From SG8-41 sp963802355 (GTDB lineage Bacteria > Pseudomonadota > Gammaproteobacteria > Burkholderiales > SG8-41): a stretch of 64,000 nt of DNA. Positions 32,460 to 39,691 of this stretch are shown one piece after another. A program made the position numbers and the translations under genes. The notes under the pieces were generated by a model. That model did not search any database. It had not been told where the DNA came from and worked only from the letters and a program-made list of their open reading frames with translations. The stretch covers positions 124,001 through 188,000 of the forward strand of contig CAWDIV010000024.1 in assembly GCA_963802355.1 (NCBI GenBank), written 5' to 3'. How positions within the stretch are numbered: the stretch's first letter is position 1; the number at the start of each line of letters is the position of its first letter.

Positions 32460-32600
32460 TTCATGAGACGCCTTCCCAGTCAGCCGTACGCCGATGCCGA
32501 GCTACTGGTGCTACCTCAGAACCGTGGCCTGCTCCGCAATTGTTGTGGGTTCATTGCGGCATGTCAATCATTTTGGTACAGATGGCAATGCCTCACCTTG

Positions 32601-32722
32601 TGATATTCGTTCACCACCGTTTTCATCTCGGTGTGAATGCCGGTATCGCCCGACAGGTAGGCGGTAAGGCCGTTCGTGAACCTGACGACATAGCCGGTGG
32701 GCGGACCGAGCACGATGCTGGT
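32601..32722 (-). pseudogene. Remnant of an MBL-fold metal-dependent hydrolase
   Basis: The minus-strand frame reads GPPTGYVVRFTNGLTAYLSGDTGIHTEMK across about 40 codons. The LTAYLSGDTG element is typical of UlaG-like metallo-beta-lactamase-fold hydrolases. A stop precedes it, and homology ends exactly at the duplication joint (32600). It is the only trace of the gene here. Confidence 0.6.
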
Positions 32723-32733
32723 TCAGACCTTCC

Positions 32734-33546
32734 CTAATAGTACACCGCCTGCCCTGCTCCGCCGTTCGCGACGATGAGTCCGCCCGTGAGGGACCAGGCT
32801 TTGTCAGAAGCCAGGAACGCCGTCACGTATGCAATCTCCTTTGCGTCGACCATGCGTCCGAGCGAGTTACCGCGCGGGGAGCCTTCCGCAAAGTCAGTCC
32901 GCTCCACTTCCTCCGGCGTAGTGCCCAGTTTTGCGGCGCGCGCAGCCAAAAGCTCAGGTGTGCGCTCGGTGCGGGTCGTGCCGGGGTGTATGCAGTTGAC
33001 CGTTATCCCGTAGCGGCCCAACTGCACCGCCAGGGTCTTGGTGAAGTGCACCAGGGAAACGTTGCGCGCCCCGCCGCTCAAGTTCCCGGCATTGCGGGCG
33101 TTGCCTCCGCTGATGTTGATGATGCGGCCCCACCGTTGCGCCTTCATGTGGGGGATGGCGGCCCGGGCGCAGCGCAGCGCTCCCATATACTTGATGTCGA
33201 AGTCGTGCAGCAACTCCGCGTCGATGAGGGTCTCGATGGGCCCGGTAGCCCTACCGCCCGGGTCGGCGGCGCTGTTCACCAGAATATGCAACCCACCCAA
33301 ACGTGCGGCAGCCTCGGCGACTATACTATCCACCTGCTCTTTGCTGGTCACGTCGGCGAGCAGCGGAATCACGCGCCGCCCGGTTTCGGCCTCCAGTTCC
33401 CCCGCCGTTGCCGTCAGTTGATCTTTCGAGCGGGCAACAATCGCCAAGTCAACCCCTTCGCGCGCCAACTCTCGCGCAATGGCCTTGCCAATTCCCCGAC
33501 CACCTCCGGTCACGATTGCACGCTTGCCTTGCAGTCCAAGCTCCAT
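32734..33546 (-). CDS. SDR-family protein with altered catalytic site
   Basis: The 270-residue Rossmann protein has cofactor motif TGGGRGIG (residues 14-21), a NAG-equivalent (NSAAD) and the C-terminal SDR pattern ITVNCIHPGTTRTE. The usual Ser-Tyr-Lys active site is not there: where YxxxK should stand the sequence reads GGARN, and the Ser position is Gly. Members with this SGGxRN pattern exist as a side branch of classical SDRs. The protein may bind NAD(P) without normal dehydrogenase chemistry, or use other residues. ATG 33546 is the only good start. Nothing notable was seen in the 268-bp gap to the AsmA gene. Confidence 0.88.
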   Translation of the reverse strand: MELGLQGKRAIVTGGGRGIGKAIARELAREGVDLAIVARSKDQLTATAGELEAETGRRVIPLLADVTSKEQVDSIVAEAAARLGGLHILVNSAADPGGRATGPIETLIDAELLHDFDIKYMGALRCARAAIPHMKAQRWGRIINISGGNARNAGNLSGGARNVSLVHFTKTLAVQLGRYGITVNCIHPGTTRTERTPELLAARAAKLGTTPEEVERTDFAEGSPRGNSLGRMVDAKEIAYVTAFLASDKAWSLTGGLIVANGGAGQAVYY

Positions 33547-33814
33547 TGCGTCCCCCCTTGTTGATCATTACGAAATCGGATGCCAAATCCGGTGTAACGA
33601 AGTTATGCGCAGCTCGATAGACTACCCTGGAAAAAGCGATTATCCACGTACTCGTCGGCCGTTAGGGAAGACCCCTACTTCGAGAATCCCTTGCGGTAAG
33701 AGATCCCTGGCGCTCACCTGGGATGATGTCCAGATCCGCCATTCTGGCGATGAACGTCCATGCACGGCACGAACGCGCTGGCCGACGCCAGCATGACGCA
33801 AATATGCGGTTTTG

Positions 33815-35749
33815 CTAGCGCTTGGCGCTGCGCAGCGGCTGCGCGGACACGTTCGCGTTCGCTTCTTGAATGAGCGCGCCACAATCGCTGTCCTTGGCGC
33901 CGCCCAAGTCGACGAGCGGAATGAGCGCGCCCAGGCCCCCCGTGACCCAGCCCAGCGCAAGGGCCGCGACGCCGCGTCCCGCTGCGCTCTTGAGATCGGG
34001 GCCGACCTTCGGATTCTGGAACGTGCCTCCGATGTTGATGGGGCCGCGCAGCGCGACCAGGCTGAAGCCCTTCGACTTGGACACGAGCTTGAGATTGAGC
34101 GACTCTTCGACAAAGTTGACGCCGCCGCTGCCCGTGACGATGGCCTTGCCCGTGTCCAGGACCAGTGTCTGCACCTTGAAGTCGCCATCCACGCCTTTCA
34201 GGTGCGTGACCATGCAGCGCACCGGGAGCTGCTTATCTCCTGTGAGGAGCACCGGGATCGCGTTGGCGACGTCGAGGTTGATAAGACGCACCAGAAGCTC
34301 GCTCACCGAGCCGCCTTCCATCATGACCGCTGCGTCGCCGTTCGCTGCGGCAAGCATGTTCGCGACCGAATTGCCCGCGGTATCGATCTTGACGCGGCCG
34401 GTAATGACGCCTGCGTTCGCCTGAGCCAGCTTAAAGGCCGGAAACAGCTTTTCGAGCCGCAACTGCCGCACGCCAATGTCTGCGTATGTCTTGATCACCT
34501 GCTGGCGGGCATCCATGCGGATCTGCGATACGAGATTGCCGCCAGCGACGCCGAAGTTGAGCGGTTCGAGCGAGAGCACGCCGTCGCGAATCTTAAGCGC
34601 GGCGGTCATTTTCTCGAACGGCAGCTTCTCGGTCACCACGCGCTCGCCGCGGAATTTCACGTCGGCGTTCGCAACGCGCAGCTTCTCGAGACTGAACGGC
34701 TCCTGCGGCAGCACGCGACCGGGAGGCGGCGGCCTGGGACTCGCCTGCGACTCTCCGCGATCGGCGCCGACGAAACCGCCGAGGTCCTTCATGTCGAGAT
34801 TGCGCGAGACGAGGTTTGCGGTGATGAGCTGCGGTTTCTGGCCGCGATCCACCGCGAAGTCGCCCGCGAGATCGCTGTTGCCGACGCGGCCTGCGAACTT
34901 GCGGAACGTCCACACGTTACCGCTGTGGTTGAGGTGGCCGCTCAATTTATAGGGCGGCGTCGGGGGGAGCGGCACGCCGAGTAGCGGGAAGAGCTGCGCC
35001 AAGTCGGCGCCTTCAAGCTCGAAGTTGAGGTCTTCGCCTTTCAGGTGGAGCGGGTCTATCAGCGCGCCGTTTATGCGCGCCTTGGTGGTGCCGAGAACCG
35101 CGCGAACGCTAATCGGGTAAGGGTTCTCGGGGGAGGCGAGCGCGAGCACGCTACCAACGACTCCGTCGATCGTCGCCTGCATCCCTTTTACCCGGCCGCG
35201 CCCGGTCACTTTCCACATGCCTGCGTTCTTCTGATCCGCGGGAATGGTGGAGACGTCCGTCGCGACGTCTGTCTTGATTGCCGGATCGCGGTAATCGAAG
35301 TGCGCGCGGTCGAGCGTGAGCGCACCGATCTCGGGCGGTTCGCGCTTCTCGTCTTTCTTTTCGATGTCGAAATCCCAGTTAGCCGCGCCGTCCGCGTTTT
35401 TCTCGAGCAGAATGCGCGCCTCACTCAGGTTCACCTCCGGCAATACCACGCGGCCATGCCAGAGCGCGAGCGCATCGAAGGTGAATTCGACGCGGCCAAT
35501 TTCCGCCATGTTCGGCTCGCGCGCCCACGGCGCGTTGCCCACCACGACGCCTTCAGCGGTGATCCTCGGTACGCGCGAGACCCGCACGCCGAGGTTTCCG
35601 TTGATCGCGAAGTGTCTTCCGGTCGCGTGCTGAACTCGCTGTGCGATCGGCTCGCGCAGCATGTTCCACTCGAAAAAATAAACGCCCGCGCCAATGAGCA
35701 GGATGAGAATACCGAGGCTGCTCAGCGCGATCTTCGATCGTCGTGACAT
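33815..35749 (-). CDS. AsmA-family envelope protein
   Basis: The 644-residue protein has an N-terminal TM anchor (residues 7-28, KIALSSLGILILLIGAGVYF) followed by an AsmA N-domain (HATGRHFAINGNLGVRVSRVPRITAEGVVVGNAPWA). The C-terminal AsmA-like repeat region (about 430-600) includes GSGGVNFVEESLNLKLVSKSKGFSLVALRGPINIGG. The repeating-beta-groove family is tied to phospholipid transport and outer-membrane homeostasis; most of the chain should be periplasmic. Length is typical. It is a single gene, not obviously coupled to its neighbours. Confidence 0.88.
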   Translation of the reverse strand: MSRRSKIALSSLGILILLIGAGVYFFEWNMLREPIAQRVQHATGRHFAINGNLGVRVSRVPRITAEGVVVGNAPWAREPNMAEIGRVEFTFDALALWHGRVVLPEVNLSEARILLEKNADGAANWDFDIEKKDEKREPPEIGALTLDRAHFDYRDPAIKTDVATDVSTIPADQKNAGMWKVTGRGRVKGMQATIDGVVGSVLALASPENPYPISVRAVLGTTKARINGALIDPLHLKGEDLNFELEGADLAQLFPLLGVPLPPTPPYKLSGHLNHSGNVWTFRKFAGRVGNSDLAGDFAVDRGQKPQLITANLVSRNLDMKDLGGFVGADRGESQASPRPPPPGRVLPQEPFSLEKLRVANADVKFRGERVVTEKLPFEKMTAALKIRDGVLSLEPLNFGVAGGNLVSQIRMDARQQVIKTYADIGVRQLRLEKLFPAFKLAQANAGVITGRVKIDTAGNSVANMLAAANGDAAVMMEGGSVSELLVRLINLDVANAIPVLLTGDKQLPVRCMVTHLKGVDGDFKVQTLVLDTGKAIVTGSGGVNFVEESLNLKLVSKSKGFSLVALRGPINIGGTFQNPKVGPDLKSAAGRGVAALALGWVTGGLGALIPLVDLGGAKDSDCGALIQEANANVSAQPLRSAKR

Positions 35750-35919
35750 GTCGCTTCCAGGGGACAGTTGCCCCTTTTTGCACCGCAGCTTCCGGTTGGA
35801 CTAGCAGTCGTGCCCAGCGTTCGGCACGGTATTACTTCTGCGCCGCCGGGCGCAACAAAGGTGCTTGTGCGGCTCTCGCGGCTAGGCTTGATAGCGGATA
35901 CGCATAGCGTCGCAGGGAC

Positions 35920-36006
35920 TTGATAACCAAGCAGAAGCGGCTTGGGGCACTTGGCATCGTTTACGGCGACATCGGGACGAGCCCGCTCTCTGCGGTAAAA
36001 GGTGAA
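35920..36006 (+). pseudogene. 5' remnant of a Kup-type potassium transporter gene
   Basis: The frame reads KRLGALGIVYGDIGTSPLSAV, nearly the invariant Kup N-terminus (LxALGVVYGDIGTSPLYAL). It then loses similarity after about 28 codons, where the convergent GH15 gene ends. The rest of the approximately 620-codon transporter is missing. The remaining part of the 35750-36021 gap holds nothing I recognise. Confidence 0.6.
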
Positions 36007-36021
36007 AGAGACGTTCAATCT

Positions 36022-37908
36022 TCAAGATGTATGAGCCACGGCGGCAGGCCGCTCCCCTTTCGCGCAGGCGCGTTTTGCCTTTTCCACGGGAATGGAGAGC
36101 AGGCAGGCGGTGTTGATCAGCGCCATGTGCGTCAGCGCTTGCGGAAAGTTTCCCAGCATGTGCCGCTCGCGCGTATCGTATTCCTCCGCCAGCAATCCAA
36201 GGTCACTGCTCAGTGCAAGCAGCCGCCCGAACAAGGCCTCCCCTTCTTCGCGGCGTCCGGTCAACACAAGGGCGTCGGCAAGCCAGAATGAACAGGGCAG
36301 AAACGTGCCTTCGCCCGGAGGCAGCGCGTCTACATCGGTTGCGGTCGAATAGCGCAGCACCAGTCCGTCGACGACGAGGTTGCGCTGGATCGCGTCGACC
36401 GTACCGCGCACACGCGGATCGTCGGACGGCAGGAAGCCTACCTGGGGAATCAAGAGCAGACTCGCATCGAGATGCGGCGAGCCATAGGACTGCACGAACG
36501 TGTTTCGCCCGGCTTCGTAGCCCTCCGCGCAGACTTGGGCGTGAATCGCATCTCGCACCTGCCGCCAGCGCTCGACCGGACCGTCGAGTCCGAACACCTC
36601 CACATCCTTGACCGCCCGGTCGAAAGCCACCCAGGCCATCACCTTAGAGTGGGTGAAGTGCAGGCGCGGCCCGCGAATCTCCCAAATGCCTTCATCGGGC
36701 TGCTGCCAGTTTGACTCCAGGAATTGGAGCAAAGCGACTTGTATCCTCCAGGCCGCCGGCTCCGGCTCCAATTTGGCTGCACGCGCCAGGTGCAACGTGT
36801 CCATGACTTCGCCGTAGACGTCGAGCTGGAACTGCTTTGATGCTGCGTTGCCCACGCGCACCGGAACCGCGCGCCCATAGCCGGGCAACCAGCCCACTTC
36901 ATACTCGTCGAGACGCCGCTCACCGGTGACGCTGTAGAGGCTCTGCAGATCTTTGGGCGAACCCGCCACGGCGCGCAGCAGCCATTCGCGCCAGGCGATT
37001 GCCTCTTCGTGGTAGCCGGCGAGCAGCAGCGCGTTCAACGTGAACGTGGCATCGCGTAGCCAGCAATAACGGTAGTCCCAGTTTCGCACGCCGCCCTTCT
37101 GCTCCGGCAACGAAGTCGTGGGCGCCGCGACCATCCCCCCGGTGGGCATATAGGTCAGCGCCTTCAGCGTGATCAGCGAGCGCACCACGGCATCACGATA
37201 GCGCCCCTGGTAGGCACAGCCGCCGGACCAGTTGCGCCACTCGTTCTCGGTTGCCGTCAGCGCCTGCTCCGGGTCGATGGCCCGCTGAGTCGCCTCGTAC
37301 GAAGGACGATAATTGAGGACGAACGGCACTCGCTCTCCCTTGGAAACCTGAAACTCGGCCACGGATTTCATGTTTTCGCCGCGGACGGCGACTGGCGTGC
37401 CCAGCTCCAATGTGTCCGGCCCTGCCGTTATCAACAGCACGTCGCCCAACCGCCGCACCCAGGGCACGATGGAACCGTAGTCGAAGCGGACGACGAGTTC
37501 CATCCGCATGGCGACTCGCCCGCTCACGCCTTCGACGATACGCAAGACATCCCAGCGCTCATTCGACAGCGGCATGCAGTCGATGATCCGCACGGTGCCC
37601 TCGTTGGTCTCGAATTCGGTTTCCAGGATGAGGGTGCCATCGCGGTATTTGCGCCGGACGCGAGGCGCCTCTGCAGCCGGCGCGATCAGCCAGCGCCCGT
37701 GCCCCGGCTCTCCCACCAACGCCGCGAAACACGCCCCCGAATCAAATCTCGGAAAGCAAAGCCAATCGATTGAGCCATCGCGGCCGACCAATGCCGCGGT
37801 ATGGCAGTCGCCGATGAGCGCGTAGTCCTCAATCGGCAGCGGCATCGGCAGACCTGGGGTTGTGCCGGCTTCCATCTCTCTCGGCCCCTGTAACGACAAA
37901 GAAAACAT
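36022..37908 (-). CDS. Glycoside hydrolase family 15 protein (glucoamylase/trehalase-like)
   Basis: The 628-residue protein has an N-terminal beta-sandwich signature, IEDYALIGDCHTAALVGRDG, then the (alpha/alpha)6 toroid with VRNWDYRYCWLRDATFTLNAL at about 270-290. The C-terminal motif LLAEEYDTRERHMLGNFPQALTHMALI contains the acidic residue pair expected for one catalytic Glu. The GH15 branch seen in soil and aquatic bacteria acts on alpha-glucans or trehalose; I cannot pick the substrate. There is no signal peptide, so it is likely cytoplasmic. Start 37908 (MFSLSLQ) or the internal Met at 37875 (MEAGTTPG) are both possible. Confidence 0.87.
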   Translation of the reverse strand: MFSLSLQGPREMEAGTTPGLPMPLPIEDYALIGDCHTAALVGRDGSIDWLCFPRFDSGACFAALVGEPGHGRWLIAPAAEAPRVRRKYRDGTLILETEFETNEGTVRIIDCMPLSNERWDVLRIVEGVSGRVAMRMELVVRFDYGSIVPWVRRLGDVLLITAGPDTLELGTPVAVRGENMKSVAEFQVSKGERVPFVLNYRPSYEATQRAIDPEQALTATENEWRNWSGGCAYQGRYRDAVVRSLITLKALTYMPTGGMVAAPTTSLPEQKGGVRNWDYRYCWLRDATFTLNALLLAGYHEEAIAWREWLLRAVAGSPKDLQSLYSVTGERRLDEYEVGWLPGYGRAVPVRVGNAASKQFQLDVYGEVMDTLHLARAAKLEPEPAAWRIQVALLQFLESNWQQPDEGIWEIRGPRLHFTHSKVMAWVAFDRAVKDVEVFGLDGPVERWRQVRDAIHAQVCAEGYEAGRNTFVQSYGSPHLDASLLLIPQVGFLPSDDPRVRGTVDAIQRNLVVDGLVLRYSTATDVDALPPGEGTFLPCSFWLADALVLTGRREEGEALFGRLLALSSDLGLLAEEYDTRERHMLGNFPQALTHMALINTACLLSIPVEKAKRACAKGERPAAVAHTS

Positions 37909-37941
37909 CGCGGGCGCGATCCAGCACCGGATGCGTGAGCG

Positions 37942-38391
37942 TCATGAGCCGCCGGCCCTAGGTCGTGGTTCAGCGGCTGCTCGCAGCGCGGCGAGTAACG
38001 CCTCGAACGGAAGCTGCACGCAACGGTAGCGGCTGCGGTGACCGTGCACCGGCACGAACGCGTCCAACTCCTGCCAGCCGGCGGGCGGCGGTACTTGCTT
38101 CTCAAGCATCTCTGATACGCCAATGCTGACCCTCTCGATCTCCTCGGGTTTCGCGCCCGCCGCGTGCTTGCCGATGACCGATGCCGCCGCGCGGCACAAC
38201 AGGCAGCCCTTCACCTGGTGCGTCAGCGCGGCGACGCGACCGTCCAGTAGATTGACTTCCATCTCGACGCGATCGCCGCACAGCGGATTGTCGACCAACG
38301 CCCGCCCGTCTGGCGAAGCGAGCGCGCCATGGCCGATGGCGGCGGTTGCAAGCGCCTTGATCGCTTCGTGGTAAATCTGACTGGCGCTCAA
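37942..38391 (-). CDS. SufU/NifU-N-like iron-sulfur cluster scaffold
   Basis: The 149-residue protein has the IscU/SufU fold signatures NPLCGDR, QVKGCLLCRAAASV and RYRCVQLPFEALLAAL. Together these give the conserved cysteines that hold a nascent cluster or zinc. It resembles stand-alone scaffold proteins rather than classical IscU. It lies downstream of and on the same strand as the XdhC-like pair. That fits a role in maturing an Fe-S molybdenum hydroxylase, but no such enzyme is in the window. Confidence 0.85.
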   Translation of the reverse strand: MSASQIYHEAIKALATAAIGHGALASPDGRALVDNPLCGDRVEMEVNLLDGRVAALTHQVKGCLLCRAAASVIGKHAAGAKPEEIERVSIGVSEMLEKQVPPPAGWQELDAFVPVHGHRSRYRCVQLPFEALLAALRAAAEPRPRAGGS

Positions 38392-38522
38392 CGCGTCATC
38401 CTCCGCGCCTCGTGAAAGCGCGCACTGACGACAACATCATCGCCATGAATACAGGATGTGATCCGGGACGCGGCACCGCTCACGTTCTCGCGGCCACGAG
38501 GACCGTGCCAACCCTGGAAACC

Positions 38523-39218
38523 TCACGCCGCCTCACCGCGATAGCGGACCTGGATTACCTCGGCGAGAATGGAAACCGCGATCTCGCGCGGCGCCCGTCC
38601 GCCGAGGTCGAGCCCCACCGGTGAATGGATAAGCGCGGTCTTGTCGCCGAGCCCGGCCTCAGAGAGCCGGGCAACGCGCTTGGCATGCGTGCGTTTGCTG
38701 CCCAGCGCGCCGACATAGAACACGGGACTTCCGAGCGCGGCAATCAGCGCCGGGTCGTCGATCTTCGGATCGTGGGTGAGCGTTACGACGGCACTTGTCG
38801 CATCGAGCTTCAACTGTTCAAAGGCCTGGTCGGGCCAGGCATCGATCAGCGTTACGCCCGGGAAGCGCTCCGGGCTGGCGAAAGCGCGCCGCGGATCGAT
38901 CACGATCACCTCGAAGCCGGCCAGCGCCGCCATCGGTGCGAGGAACTGGCTGATGTGCGCGGCGCCGACGACGATGAGCCGTGGCGGGCGCGCGTACGAG
39001 CGAACGAAGAGGTTCTCCGCCCCGGCAAGCACGCCGCTGCGGTCGGCGACGAGCATCCGGTGCACGGCAGCCCGTTGCTCCTCAGCGAGTTCGAGCCTCC
39101 CTTCCCAGCGCTCGCCGTCAAACAGGCTCTGCGCGCCGTCTCCAAGCCGAGTCACTACCGCGGCCGATGCTCCCGCCGCCGTCGCAGCTCGCAGCTGCTG
39201 ATACAGCGCCCACTTCAT
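38523..39218 (-). CDS. XdhC Rossmann-domain protein (C-terminal half of XdhC/CoxF family)
   Basis: The 231-residue protein has the XdhC C-terminal Rossmann signature PRLIVVGAAHISQFLAPMAALAGFEVIVIDPR, then TLTHDPKIDDPAL and VFYVGALGSKRTHAKRVARL. XdhC family members insert sulfurated molybdenum cofactor into xanthine dehydrogenase or CO dehydrogenase-type enzymes. The usual one-piece XdhC also carries an N-terminal XdhC/CoxI domain; here that is the separate upstream gene, joined by an ATGA overlap (39215-39218), so the two are likely translated together and act as a complex. ATG 39218 is the start. Confidence 0.87.
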   Translation of the reverse strand: MKWALYQQLRAATAAGASAAVVTRLGDGAQSLFDGERWEGRLELAEEQRAAVHRMLVADRSGVLAGAENLFVRSYARPPRLIVVGAAHISQFLAPMAALAGFEVIVIDPRRAFASPERFPGVTLIDAWPDQAFEQLKLDATSAVVTLTHDPKIDDPALIAALGSPVFYVGALGSKRTHAKRVARLSEAGLGDKTALIHSPVGLDLGGRAPREIAVSILAEVIQVRYRGEAA

Positions 39219-39538
39219 TCGATCCGCTCCACAAATACACGCACTTTACCGCCGCAGGCAAGGCCGACTTCCCAGGCTTGCTCGTCAGAGACGCCAAACT
39301 CCAGCGTGCGTGGCTTGCCATCGGTGATTGCGGCGAGCGCTTCGGTCACCACCGCTCCCTCGATGCAGCCGCCCGAAACCGAGCCAACGAATTCGCCGCG
39401 ATCGTTCACCGCAAGGTGGCTGCCCTCGGGACGGGGCGACGAGCCCCAGGTCTGGACCACCGTAGCCAGGGCCACGCCCTGCCCGCTCGATTTCCAGCGC
39501 TCGATGTGGGGGAAGATTTCTTCGGCGTCGGTTGGCAT
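39215..39538 (-). CDS. XdhC/CoxI-domain protein (N-terminal half)
   Basis: This small 107-residue protein has the XdhC_CoxI signature ALATVVQTWGSSPRPEGSHL, GEFVGSVSGGCIEGAV and the Cys-containing WEVGLACGGKVRVFVE. GCxxG and ACGG provide the cysteines implicated in molybdenum-cofactor handling. It overlaps the Rossmann-domain gene by 4 bp (ATGA). The split arrangement is known for CoxI/CoxF-type proteins. Nothing was recognised in the 153 bp upstream. Confidence 0.87.
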   Translation of the reverse strand: MPTDAEEIFPHIERWKSSGQGVALATVVQTWGSSPRPEGSHLAVNDRGEFVGSVSGGCIEGAVVTEALAAITDGKPRTLEFGVSDEQAWEVGLACGGKVRVFVERIE

Positions 39539-39691
39539 GGCGTTCCTCCGGAATATTCATAAGAGGCGGCATCAAAATGAACGATACGGCCCCCGAGGGA
39601 GCATGAGGGGAGAGCGTAGCGAGGGGCCATCCCCTCATTTTGTTATGTACCTCTAAGATAATGGCACAATGCGCACGGGACCGACAGCATC

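Larger units (their letters stand above)
21313..32600. repeat. Tandem duplication, upstream unit (truncated HlyD-GAF plus LEPR copy 2)
   Basis: This is the partner of 7415-21232. Its right end falls inside the remnant of an MBL-fold gene on the same strand, so the insertion or duplication event removed the rest of that gene. The LEPR open frame in this unit is complete. Confidence 0.85.
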
